Source of the DNA: an uncultured Clostridia bacterium
GTDB taxonomy: Bacteria > Bacillota > Clostridia > Christensenellales > Borkfalkiaceae
Reading direction: 5' to 3'
DNA: 64,000 nt
Assembly (NCBI GenBank): GCA_947629575.1
Contig: CANREF010000004.1
Span: 62,001 to 126,000, forward strand
A model generated the notes under the pieces. The model was not told where the DNA came from. It did not search any database and saw only the letters and a list, made by a program, of their open reading frames with translations. Of the stretch, positions 9,170-17,095 are shown one piece after another; position 1 is the first letter of the stretch, and each line of letters begins with the position of its first letter. The translations under genes and the position numbers were made by a program.

Positions 9170-10038
9170 ATTATAAGCAATATATGGAGAACAGTTCCCT
9201 CACGGAGGAGGCGAAGGGGCGCATCCTCTCGCGGTTGGAAGAAGCTGGAAGGAAGACGGAGCAAAAGCGGCTTTCCCCCGCATGGAAGGGAGCGATCGCG
9301 GTCGGCGCGACGCTCGCGCTCGCCTGCGTCGCCATCCCCGTCGGGCTCTCCCTTTCGGCAAGGGACGGGGCGGTCTCGGGCGATCTCATTTCGGGGAACA
9401 GCATCATGTCCGATCTCGGCTTCGGCGGCGGCGCGCTCGGAAGAGAGGAGGGAACGGAGAGTTCCGCCCCCCAAATATTCTCCCCCCTCTATTGCGGGTA
9501 TCTGTTTCAAACCGACGTCTATGAAAAGTCGGAGGTAAAAGCGACCCTTCTCTTCGGGATCGACGAGGAGCAATTCTCCTGTTTGGCGGAGCAGGAATTC
9601 GGCCGCCGCGGCGAAATGGTGGAATTTTCCTTGGTCGTCGGGGTGTATAACTACGACGTCCGCGGCAATGATTCCTTTGACGGCGCGACGGAAGGGGACT
9701 ATGCGGACGGCGCGCAAATTTATTATGCAGAGACCTTTTCGGACTATTCCAAGCTCGATCTTGCCGACTTTGCCGTAGATTTGGAGACGAAGGAGACGGG
9801 CGAGGGGATCGTCTGCGGGAACAAGACCTATTATGTGTCCTATTCCAAACAGCTCGAAGTTTCCGTTCCCGAAGAACTCTTTGCGGGAACAAGCGGAAGG
9901 ATAGACTTCTTCTTTTACAATTATATAAAGTATGCCGACGGCACAGAAGGTTTTTATGCGCATTCATACAACGAAGGTCCGCCCTGCTTTTTCTACAGAG
10001 TGGAGGGGGACAGAGTTCGTCTTTCCCAAAACGGTTAA
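9166..10038 (+). CDS. Membrane-anchored anti-sigma-like protein
   Basis: A 290-residue protein translated by ATGA overlap with the ECF sigma factor. A cytoplasmic segment of about 37 residues (MNYKQYMENSSLTEEAKGRI...) is followed by one transmembrane helix (about 40-62, GAIAVGATLALACVAIPVGL) and an extracellular domain of about 225 residues rich in acidic and aromatic residues. This topology and position fit an anti-sigma factor that holds the sigma factor at the membrane, as RsiV or RsgI do. I see no zinc-binding HxxxCxxC motif and cannot name the outer domain, so the role is inferred from context. Confidence 0.65.
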   Translation: MNYKQYMENSSLTEEAKGRILSRLEEAGRKTEQKRLSPAWKGAIAVGATLALACVAIPVGLSLSARDGAVSGDLISGNSIMSDLGFGGGALGREEGTESSAPQIFSPLYCGYLFQTDVYEKSEVKATLLFGIDEEQFSCLAEQEFGRRGEMVEFSLVVGVYNYDVRGNDSFDGATEGDYADGAQIYYAETFSDYSKLDLADFAVDLETKETGEGIVCGNKTYYVSYSKQLEVSVPEELFAGTSGRIDFFFYNYIKYADGTEGFYAHSYNEGPPCFFYRVEGDRVRLSQNG

Positions 10039-10040
10039 AA

Positions 10041-10078
10041 AAGCGCCGCCCGCGTTCAAAAGAACGCGGGCGGCGCTT
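10041..10078 (+). terminator. Long perfect hairpin terminator
   Basis: A 17-base left arm (10041-10057) pairs perfectly with 10062-10078 around an AAAA loop and is followed by CCTTTT. It ends the sigma/anti-sigma operon. Confidence 0.75.
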
Positions 10079-10127
10079 CCTTTTCGGGCTCGGACGGGTG
10101 CGAATTGCAAAAGGAAACGCGAAACGC

Positions 10128-10156
10128 TTGCTTTCCTCTTTTGGAAGTGATATAAT
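10128..10156 (+). promoter_or_regulatory. Promoter of the structured leader RNA
   Basis: TTGCTT (10128-10133), 17-base spacer, TATAAT (10151-10156). Predicted start near 10163. Confidence 0.75.
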
Positions 10157-10162
10157 AAAAAC

Positions 10163-10310
10163 TGCTCCACAATTTTATATCTTTCGGCATACGGGCTATA
10201 ACGGGCAATTTGTGTGTTCTTTTTCCATATGCCGGAAAATTGTGGGGCAAAACAATCGGGGACACTCATTTTGCGGGGTGCACCCCGGGTTGGTGCACCC
10301 TTATTTTTTT
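10163..10310 (+). ncRNA. Structured small RNA or attenuator leader
   Basis: The predicted transcript begins near 10163 and reaches a strong intrinsic terminator: GGGTGCACC (10276-10284) pairs with GGTGCACCC (10292-10300), followed by TTATTTTTTT. Upstream, a 13-pair helix joins 10164-10176 to 10236-10248, continuing after a 7-base one-sided bulge into a second helix CGGCATA (10185-10191) with TATGCCG (10228-10234) that closes a 36-base loop. The next gene's ribosome site follows the T run immediately. It could be a free small RNA of about 145 bases or a terminator-controlled leader. I do not recognise it as any riboswitch class I know. Confidence 0.55.
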
Positions 10311-10323
10311 ACGGAGGTAACTT

Positions 10324-12078
10324 ATGTCCGAAATTTCCAAAGAAGGAGAGGAAAGCGCGGTCCGCAAGCGTTCTTCTGTCGGCGCTTTTTTATCCCTTCT
10401 CTTTTTGCAGCCCCATCTGAACGTCGCCCGTAAACGGCAAGAACGCCGCGATCTTCTTCGTTCTACCTCGCTGTGGATGTTTTTATGCGCCACCGTTCTG
10501 GCGCTCTGTTTCGCATTTCTGCCCTTTGCGGGCGGGGAAGGGCAAACGCTCTCGCTGTACGATCTCTTCCATGCAGAAAGCCTTACGCGCATCGGGTACG
10601 TAAAGAGCGCAAAGCCTTGGGTCGCCCTCTCTTATCTCACGGTCATCTTTGCGGCGGTCTCCCTTCTGCTCGCCATTGCCGCCCTCTTCTGCGACCGCAG
10701 AAAGATCGGCAGGGGCAGCCTTTTGATCGTTGCGGGCTATCTGTTCGGCGCACTGACGCTCGGTTTTGCCGCCGCCTTTCGCGTCGGATTCGGCGCATAT
10801 CTCGGTTCGACGCTCATGCTCGTTCTGACCTGCGTGCTCCTGCTTCTTCTTGTCTCCCTCTCCGCATTGGGCTTCTACTTTGTGAAGGCTTCGCAGCTGA
10901 GGGCATACGAGGGCGAGAACGAGAAGTTGATGAAGCGCGCTTCGTGCGTTAATTCGATCTCCGCGAAGGGTATTCGTCTCTTCCGCACGGTACTGCATCA
11001 TACTCCCGTGATCCTCTTTTCCCTGATCTGTATCGCAGCCCTCGTCCTCATGTTCCTCCCCGTTTGCCGTTACACGGTGGAAGGGGGAACGGCGAACGGG
11101 AGCATGGGAAATCTGTTTGCCTTTTTGAAGGACGTATGTTCGGCAAAGGGGGAATGCGCAACTCTGATCTCCGTCTTCAAGGATTCGCAGCAGAACGTTC
11201 CCGCCGCGCTCGAGAGATATTCGGAGGTCTCCTCCTCTCTCGCAGGGTCGTATATCACGCTCGCAGTCTTTCTGTTTTTGTCGGCGGCCGCCGCAGTGGC
11301 AGGGGTCGTTCTGCACTTCTCGAAGCTCCGCTTCCGCGGCAAGAAGTTTCTCACCGCACTGCCCTATGTGTTTGCGGCGCTCCTCTTCATCGTCTCGGTC
11401 ACCATGTATCAAAACATCGCGGAAGACGCCGTTCAGCTGCTTCAAGCGTCGGACGCCTTTCACGCCGAGCAGGAGGGGCTGTCTCAGGCGGGGAAGATAA
11501 CCGCCGAGGCGGGGGGAGCGTTTACGTCGTTGATGTGGCTCGGAACTTTATGCAACGGGCTCTGCGCTCTTCTGTGCCTCGTCGGCTATGGCGTCGCACG
11601 GTTTTTGGACGATTCCTTTGACTACCTGTTCCTCGGCGAAAAGGAAACGGGCTACATCGGAACTCCCGCCCATTTCCACATCCTTTCGGGGGAACGGTGC
11701 GTTGCGGACAACGCCTTTGAAGATTGCCATACGCTCACTTCGCTCATCTGCGCGGACACCGTTACTTCCATCGGGAAGAGCGCTTTCGAGAACTGTTCCG
11801 CGCTCGGCAGGGCGATCGTCGGCAGATCGGTGAAGGAGATCGGCGATTACGCCTTCGTCGGCTGTACTTCTCTGGAAGAGATCGTGCTCCCCGAGACGCT
11901 CGAGCGGATCGGCGAGTATGCCTTTTTCGGATGCGAGAGGCTGAAGTGCATCGTGTTTGAAGGGACGACGGAAGCATGGGGCCGGCTCGTCAAGGGGATG
12001 GATTTCGACGGCGAAACGGGCAGATATTGCGTCCGTTGCCGCGACGGACTTCTCGTCTCGGGGGAAGACGCCTGCTGA
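10324..12078 (+). CDS. Polytopic membrane protein with BspA-type leucine-rich repeats
   Basis: A 584-residue protein I cannot name. The first 45 residues are basic and polar, then about eight hydrophobic helices follow (near 47-67, 98-120, 130-152, 158-185, 228-248, 300-325, 338-360 and 400-425). The C-terminal 130 residues are LRR_5/BspA-type repeats: CVADNAFEDCHTLTSLICA, SIGKSAFENCSAL, EIGDYAFVGCTSLEEIVLP and RIGEYAFFGCERLKCIVF, each about 23 residues. Such repeats mostly mediate protein contacts. ACGGAGGTAACTT before ATG is a strong ribosome site directly behind the leader terminator, so expression may depend on read-through of that hairpin. Confidence 0.75.
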   Translation: MSEISKEGEESAVRKRSSVGAFLSLLFLQPHLNVARKRQERRDLLRSTSLWMFLCATVLALCFAFLPFAGGEGQTLSLYDLFHAESLTRIGYVKSAKPWVALSYLTVIFAAVSLLLAIAALFCDRRKIGRGSLLIVAGYLFGALTLGFAAAFRVGFGAYLGSTLMLVLTCVLLLLLVSLSALGFYFVKASQLRAYEGENEKLMKRASCVNSISAKGIRLFRTVLHHTPVILFSLICIAALVLMFLPVCRYTVEGGTANGSMGNLFAFLKDVCSAKGECATLISVFKDSQQNVPAALERYSEVSSSLAGSYITLAVFLFLSAAAAVAGVVLHFSKLRFRGKKFLTALPYVFAALLFIVSVTMYQNIAEDAVQLLQASDAFHAEQEGLSQAGKITAEAGGAFTSLMWLGTLCNGLCALLCLVGYGVARFLDDSFDYLFLGEKETGYIGTPAHFHILSGERCVADNAFEDCHTLTSLICADTVTSIGKSAFENCSALGRAIVGRSVKEIGDYAFVGCTSLEEIVLPETLERIGEYAFFGCERLKCIVFEGTTEAWGRLVKGMDFDGETGRYCVRCRDGLLVSGEDAC

Positions 12079-12153
12079 TCTTCGCCGCCCATTGGGAACT
12101 TATTTCTCCCGCCCCGCATAAGCTGAAAGAAAACAGCATCGGGGGAAACCAAT

Positions 12154-12642
12154 ATGACCGAAATGTCCGCTTCTACGCTCAACGAGATCAAGGAGGACTT
12201 TGCGACTTTGCGCCTCATCGCGCCCGCCTATGCGGGCAAGGACGGCGAACTCACGGCAGTTTTGCAGTACGTGTATCAGTCGGTCATATTCGGCGAAGCG
12301 GGCAAGACGGACGTTGCCCGCGCGATCGTGAAGATCGCCGTAGAGGAAATGCACCACCTCGAGATCCTTGCAACGGTGATCGCAAAGTTGGGCGCTCCGC
12401 CCGTCTATACCGCCTGCCCGCCCTACCCTGTGGGGTACTATTCGGCTTCCTGCGTGAACTATAACAAGAATCCCCGCCAGATGCTCTGTGCGGACATCTG
12501 CGCCGAGGAGAACGCGGTCATGGGGTATGAAAACATCCTGCTTCGTCTCAAAAATCCTCCCGTTGCGGCGGTCGTCACCCGCATTCTGGAACAGGAAAAG
12601 GAGCACCTGAAGACCTTCAACGAACTTTTGACGCAGTTATAA
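12154..12642 (+). CDS. Ferritin-like di-metal protein
   Basis: A 162-residue four-helix-bundle protein of the ferritin-like superfamily, closest in pattern to manganese-catalase/CotJC-like and rubrerythrin-like proteins. The four metal-ligand segments are visible: E32 in KDGELTAVLQY, E65xxH68 in AVEEMHHLEIL, glutamates near 117 in AEENAVMGYENIL, and E148xxH151 in LEQEKEHLKTF. A CPPYP segment and several cysteines lie between helices 2 and 3. Probable role is peroxide or iron handling, but substrate is not determined by the sequence. It is followed by a bidirectional terminator. Confidence 0.8.
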   Translation: MTEMSASTLNEIKEDFATLRLIAPAYAGKDGELTAVLQYVYQSVIFGEAGKTDVARAIVKIAVEEMHHLEILATVIAKLGAPPVYTACPPYPVGYYSASCVNYNKNPRQMLCADICAEENAVMGYENILLRLKNPPVAAVVTRILEQEKEHLKTFNELLTQL

Positions 12643-12643
12643 A

Positions 12644-12720
12644 AAACGCCGCTTGTACGGCGTTTGAAAAAGAGATGAGCGCAAAAGGCTTTCAAAAAGC
12701 CCATTCGCCCATCTCTTTTC
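12644..12720. terminator. Bidirectional terminator hairpins between convergent genes
   Basis: AAACGCCG (12644-12651) pairs with CGGCGTTT (12658-12665); on the minus strand it is followed by six T. A second, larger hairpin has AAAAGAGATG and CATCTCTTTT as outer arms (about 12667-12720) with GGCTTT/AAAGCC inside. They serve the ferritin-like gene and the convergent minus-strand operon. Confidence 0.65.
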
Positions 12721-12740
12721 TAATACAAAGAAAGGAAAAA

Positions 12741-13466
12741 CTAAAAAGAATCGAATTCGGGCATGAACTTCCAATAGCGCACGGGCATGTAGCCGCGCAT
12801 CTGTTTGAGCCGCTCCCGCTCGGGGATATTAACGCTCTTGTAATACCTCTGCCAGAGTTCCTGCCAGCCCTTTTCATCGGCAGAGAGGATGATGTTCGCC
12901 TGTTCCAGCGGGGCGAGGAAGGTATTCTTCCCGTCATAGACGGCCGCCTTTTTGCGCTTGACGTCGTGCAGGACAAAGGGATATTCGGTCAGCCGCGCAC
13001 GGAAGTGAGGGACGAGCAGGTCCACGACGTCGTTGTCGGGGGAGAGGGGAGAGTAGAGAGCGCCGCTCGCGGTCTCCATAAACCGCACGAATCCGTGCAG
13101 GCGGTGGATCTCGAAGGTCACTCTGCGGATGCACTCCGTGGCCTCGGTCACAGCTTCCTCGGCAAACATCTTGCTCACGGGCTCTTTTTTTTCGGCGAGC
13201 AGATGCAGATATCTGTTTGCGATCTGTTCGCGGTTTTCCTGCCCGCTGCGCAAGAGGAGGGAGAGGTCGTCCATGCAGTTCTTGTCAAAGGAAAGCAGCC
13301 GCTTCCTCGCCCGTTCCGCCTTCTCCCCGTCCGCCGCAACGAAAACCGTCTTTTGCCCGAGCGAGAGCTGTTTTTGGGTGGATGTGATGTAGCTTTCCCC
13401 GTCTTTGAAGGCAAGCCAAAAGGCGGTGAGGAAGCTCTCGGCAGTGCCGTCCGTGAAATAGATCAT
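12741..13466 (-). CDS. DUF4130 protein, partner of the radical SAM DNA-repair enzyme
   Basis: A 241-residue protein of the TIGR03915/DUF4130 family (SAM-linked, distantly related to the uracil-DNA glycosylase region). The family features seen are the N terminus IYFTDGTAESFLTAFWLAF, a histidine-rich central FEIHRLHGFVRF, the LLVPHFRARL segment and the C-terminal block WQELWQRYYKSVNIPERERLKQMRGYMPVRYWK. It is always found beside the radical SAM protein encoded just upstream, here with a 4-base overlap. The pair is predicted to repair or modify DNA; no reaction is proven to my knowledge. Confidence 0.85.
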   Translation of the reverse strand: MIYFTDGTAESFLTAFWLAFKDGESYITSTQKQLSLGQKTVFVAADGEKAERARKRLLSFDKNCMDDLSLLLRSGQENREQIANRYLHLLAEKKEPVSKMFAEEAVTEATECIRRVTFEIHRLHGFVRFMETASGALYSPLSPDNDVVDLLVPHFRARLTEYPFVLHDVKRKKAAVYDGKNTFLAPLEQANIILSADEKGWQELWQRYYKSVNIPERERLKQMRGYMPVRYWKFMPEFDSF

Positions 13467-14713
13467 AGTTCCCCCGTGAGCGCGGAAAGCGCCGTCTCCG
13501 ATGTCCCGAACAGCGAGAGCTGTTCGGCGTTTTCGTTTTTCTCTCCCGCCGTGAGCAATCCCCGCACGGCTGTCTCATTCTCCGCCCCGTAAAATTTTCC
13601 GTTTGCCGTGATGAAGTGGCGCGCCCGCTTGAGCACCACCCGCATCCGCGCAAGATGTTCGAAACCGAGCTTGGTGTACCGCCGCGCCTCCAAAATTTTC
13701 TGCGCGCTCCGCCCGCCGATCCCCGGCACACGCAGCAGCATTTCGAGGGGAGCGCGGTTGACTTCCACGGGAAAGAGGTGCATATTTCTGAGCGCCCACG
13801 CGCACTTGGGGTCTAAATCGAGGGGAAGGTTCTCGTTTTCGGGCGCGATCTCCTCGGCGGTGAATCCGTAAAAGCGCAGCAGCCAATCCGCCTGATAGAG
13901 CCGATGCTCGCGGAGCTGTCCCGCGGGAAGGTCGGGCAGGAGGGAGTCGTGCACCACGGGCACATAGGAAGAATAGTACACCCGCTTGAGCCCCATGTTT
14001 CGGTAGAGGCTCTGGGTGAGGCGGACGATCTGCCCGTCGGGTTCGGGAGAAGCGCCCACGATCATCTGCGTGGTCTGTCCCGCAGGCAGGAAGAGCCCTT
14101 TGCGCTTTTCTTCGCGAAAGACCGCCTTTTCGCGGGCGAGCTGTTTCATGGGCAGGAGCAGGCTCTCCTTGCTCTTTTGGGGGGCAAGCAGTTTGAGGCT
14201 CGCCTCCGAGGGCAGTTCGATGTTGTAGCTCATGCGGTCGGCATAGCTCGCCGCTTCACGGATGAGAGCCTCGTCGGCGCGCGGGATGCCTTTGAGGTGG
14301 ATATACCCGTGGAAGCGGTACTGCGTGCGCAGCAGCTTCACCGTGCGCACCAAGCGCTCCATCGTATCGTTCGGGCTCTTTTCCACGGCGGAAGAGAGGA
14401 ACAGCCCCTCGATATAGTTGCGCTTGTAAAAGTCGATCGTAAGCTGCGCGATCTCTTCGGGAGTCGCGCTCACCCGTCTCACGTCTGCGTCGAGGCGGTT
14501 CGGGCAATACTTGCAGTTATAGATGCAGTTGTTGCTCATTAAAATTTTGAGCAGGGAAATACATCTCCCGTCGGGCGTGAAGGAGTGACAGCACCCTGCG
14601 GCATAGCCGTTTCCCATGCCGCCCTCGTTCTTCCGCTTGCTGCCCGAGGAAGAGCAGGAGACGTCGTACTTCGCCCCCTCCGTCAAAATTTTCAACCGCA
14701 TCTCGTCGATCAT
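13463..14713 (-). CDS. Radical SAM DNA modification/repair protein (TIGR03916)
   Basis: A 416-residue radical SAM enzyme. The iron-sulfur ligand motif is C63-x3-C67-x2-C70 (NNCIYNCKYCPNR). Extra cysteines precede it (VSCSSSGS, AAGCCHSF). The C terminus has a helix-hairpin-helix segment, MLLRVPGIGGRSAQKILEAR, typical of DNA-binding repair proteins. It is the first gene of a two-gene operon with the DUF4130 partner. The promoter on the minus strand is TTGACA (14753-14748) and TAAAAT (14730-14725) with 17 bases between. Confidence 0.88.
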   Translation of the reverse strand: MIDEMRLKILTEGAKYDVSCSSSGSKRKNEGGMGNGYAAGCCHSFTPDGRCISLLKILMSNNCIYNCKYCPNRLDADVRRVSATPEEIAQLTIDFYKRNYIEGLFLSSAVEKSPNDTMERLVRTVKLLRTQYRFHGYIHLKGIPRADEALIREAASYADRMSYNIELPSEASLKLLAPQKSKESLLLPMKQLAREKAVFREEKRKGLFLPAGQTTQMIVGASPEPDGQIVRLTQSLYRNMGLKRVYYSSYVPVVHDSLLPDLPAGQLREHRLYQADWLLRFYGFTAEEIAPENENLPLDLDPKCAWALRNMHLFPVEVNRAPLEMLLRVPGIGGRSAQKILEARRYTKLGFEHLARMRVVLKRARHFITANGKFYGAENETAVRGLLTAGEKNENAEQLSLFGTSETALSALTGEL

Positions 14714-14724
14714 ATCCGTCCCTT

Positions 14725-14753
14725 ATTTTAGCACATATGTTTGGGTTTGTCAA
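14725..14753 (-). promoter_or_regulatory. Promoter of the radical SAM operon
   Basis: Read on the minus strand: TTGACA (14753-14748), 17-base spacer, TAAAAT (14730-14725). Consensus quality is high. Confidence 0.75.
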
Positions 14754-14786
14754 ACGTTTGTTTGCAAATAATTACGAAAATTTGGA

Positions 14787-14815
14787 TTGCAAAGCGGCGG
14801 GCGGTGTGTTATAAT
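14787..14815 (+). promoter_or_regulatory. Two-component operon promoter
   Basis: TTGCAA (14787-14792), 17-base spacer, TATAAT (14810-14815). Just downstream, TTTCAC occurs twice (in GATTTCACGG and AATTTCACGC) and once inverted (GGTGAAAATTTC), giving a candidate response-regulator binding region at about 14824-14862. Confidence 0.65.
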
Positions 14816-14898
14816 GGGAAAGGGATTTCACGGAAATTTCACGCACCGGTGAAAATTTCATAAAAGAGGGATGATAGGATAGAGAAAGGAGGAAGATC

Positions 14899-15567
14899 AT
14901 GAAAGTACTGATCGTAGACGATGAAGAAATGATCCGCGCGGTCTTGCGGGAATATATCGAATTCGAGGGGGGCGAGGCGGACGAGGCGCAGGACGGAATG
15001 GAAGCAGTGAAGAAGTGCCGCGAGAATTTTTACGACGTCCTCTTGATGGATGTGATGATGCCCAAGCTCGACGGGTTTTCCGCCGTCAAGGAGATCCGCA
15101 AATTTTCGCAAGTGCCCGTCATCATGCTCTCCGCGCGCGGGGAGGAATATGACAAGCTGTTCGGATTCGAGATCGGCTCGGACGACTATGTGACCAAGCC
15201 TTTTTCTCCCAAGGAAGTGATGGCGCGCATCCATGCCGTTGTGAAGCGTTCGAGCGGAGCGGAGAAAAAGAAGGGGGAGATCCTCGAATACGGGGGTCTC
15301 AAGATCGACATGGTGGGCAGAAACGTATATGTGGACGGGCAGCGCGCCGAACTTACCCCCAAGGAGTACGAACTTCTCTTTTACTTTGTGGAGAACGAGG
15401 GGGTCGCGCTCACCCGCGAGAAACTGCTCAACAAGGTTTGGGGGTACGATTTTTACGGCGACGACCGCACGGTGGATACCCATGTGAAGATGCTCCGCGG
15501 GAATTTGAAGGAATACCGTAAATACATTGTCACCCTGCGCGGGCTGGGCTATAAATTCGAAACGTAA
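14899..15567 (+). CDS. OmpR-family response regulator
   Basis: A 222-residue DNA-binding regulator. The receiver domain (1-118) has the acidic pair near D8/D9 (IVDDEEM), phospho-acceptor D51 (LLMDVMMPKLDG), conserved threonine/serine in VIMLSARGEE and lysine in YVTKPFSP. The C-terminal winged helix (about 128-222) carries ELTPKEYELLFYFVEN and the recognition region DRTVDTHVKMLRGNL. AAAGGAGGAAGATC precedes ATG. The sensor kinase begins 6 bases after its stop codon. Signal unknown. Confidence 0.93.
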   Translation: MKVLIVDDEEMIRAVLREYIEFEGGEADEAQDGMEAVKKCRENFYDVLLMDVMMPKLDGFSAVKEIRKFSQVPVIMLSARGEEYDKLFGFEIGSDDYVTKPFSPKEVMARIHAVVKRSSGAEKKKGEILEYGGLKIDMVGRNVYVDGQRAELTPKEYELLFYFVENEGVALTREKLLNKVWGYDFYGDDRTVDTHVKMLRGNLKEYRKYIVTLRGLGYKFET

Positions 15568-15573
15568 ACCGAC

Positions 15574-17043
15574 ATGCGAAAGACAAAAAAGACGCGCCGC
15601 GTCAATCTCAACCTCAATCTCATACTTTGGTTTACCTTTCTGCTCTTCGCGATCCTGCTCATCGCGCTCTTCACCCTCGTGCAGAACTATCAGATGAACA
15701 AGCAATACCGCGAGCAGATCAAGAGCAATCTCGTGAAGGCGGGGCGCACGATCAGCACCTCCCTTCTGGATTCCGCTTACCCGTTCAAAGATATTAACCG
15801 CATCATGTTCTCCGCCGCAAACCAATACGGCGTGAGCGCCTATCTCTTCATGGATGAGGAGGGAGATGGGAATGAAGCGATCCTGCTCTATCCCGATCTT
15901 CCGAACGAAGAGCAGTCGGAGGAATTCAAGGCGGTCATCGAGAGGGTAAAGGAGGAATATGAGAAGGAGCAAGCCACCGTCGGCGGAACGGAAGCGGCGG
16001 GATGGCTGCTCTATTCGGACGACTTTGCGGGCTATGCCTGCCGCATCGAACTTGGCGGGCGGGTGCACTTTATCTACTGTTCGAGTTCTTTCGAACTCAT
16101 CAACAGCATGTCGAGGGACATGGCGTGGTATTCCCTCATCACGGCGCTGTTCGCTGTGGCGCTCTCCTTTGTGGTGAGCGGATTCGTCTCGATGCTCATC
16201 ACAAAGCCCGTCACCGCGGTCACGGAGCGGGCGAGACAGTTGGCGCGCGGGAATTACGACTTCGGCGAGAGCGGTTCTTATTTTTGCACCGAAGTGAACG
16301 ATCTGAGCAAGGCGCTCGATTATGCGGGCAAGGAGATCTCCAAGACGGACAAGATGCAGAAAGAGCTCATCGCAAATGTCTCGCACGATTTCAAGACCCC
16401 GCTTACCATGATCAAGGCATATGCCGCGATGATACGGGAGATCTCGGGGGACGACCCCGAAAAGCGGGCGAAGCATACGCAGATCATCATCGACGAGACG
16501 GACCGTCTCGCCGCGCTTGTGGAAGACGTGCTCGATCTGTCCCGCCTGCAAACGGACGCCGACAACGTGGAGAGGACAGTGTTCAATCTCACGGAGGACG
16601 TTTACAGCGTCGTGGGCAGATTCGGATATCTGTCCGAAACGCAGGGCTATGTATTCGAAACGGACATCGATGAAGATCTCTATACCTACGCGGGGAAGGC
16701 GCGCGTCGAGCAGGTGCTCTATAACCTCATCGGCAATGCGGTCAACTACACGGGGGAGGACAAAAAGGTCGTTGTCCGCTTAAAGAAGAGGGAGAGGGAA
16801 GCGCGGTTCGAAGTCATCGACAGCGGGCGGGGCATCCCGCCCGAGGAGATCGATACGATCTGGGAGCGCTATTACCGCTCGTCGGAGATGCACAAACGCC
16901 CCGTCAAGGGCACGGGGCTGGGGCTCTCCATTGTCAAGGAAGTTTTGAAGAAGTACAACATACCGTTCGGGGTCACTTCCGAACAGGGGAAGGGCAGTTG
17001 CTTCTGGGTGGATTTCCCCGCCCCGCCCGACGGACAAAATTGA
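15574..17043 (+). CDS. Sensor histidine kinase
   Basis: A 489-residue membrane kinase paired with the preceding response regulator. Two transmembrane helices (about 16-38 and 186-210) enclose an extracellular sensor of about 145 residues. A HAMP linker follows (MLITKPVTAVTERARQLARGNYDF), then the HisKA domain with phospho-histidine H271 in ANVSHDFKTPLTMIK, and a HATPase domain with N box LYNLIGNAVNYTGE, G1 DSGRGIPPEEID and G2 KGTGLGLSIVKEVL. The kinase is complete. The following gene, 52 bases on, may be part of the regulon. Confidence 0.93.
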   Translation: MRKTKKTRRVNLNLNLILWFTFLLFAILLIALFTLVQNYQMNKQYREQIKSNLVKAGRTISTSLLDSAYPFKDINRIMFSAANQYGVSAYLFMDEEGDGNEAILLYPDLPNEEQSEEFKAVIERVKEEYEKEQATVGGTEAAGWLLYSDDFAGYACRIELGGRVHFIYCSSSFELINSMSRDMAWYSLITALFAVALSFVVSGFVSMLITKPVTAVTERARQLARGNYDFGESGSYFCTEVNDLSKALDYAGKEISKTDKMQKELIANVSHDFKTPLTMIKAYAAMIREISGDDPEKRAKHTQIIIDETDRLAALVEDVLDLSRLQTDADNVERTVFNLTEDVYSVVGRFGYLSETQGYVFETDIDEDLYTYAGKARVEQVLYNLIGNAVNYTGEDKKVVVRLKKREREARFEVIDSGRGIPPEEIDTIWERYYRSSEMHKRPVKGTGLGLSIVKEVLKKYNIPFGVTSEQGKGSCFWVDFPAPPDGQN

Positions 17044-17095
17044 AAAAGAGCAATTTTCCTTTTTGCCGCGTCTTATATGTGAGGAGACAGAGAAT

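Noticed and set aside
14839-16551. 570-residue open frame on the minus strand
   Set aside because: It is antisense to the two-component genes, has no ribosome site and no recognisable domain; it is a by-product of GC-rich third codon positions.
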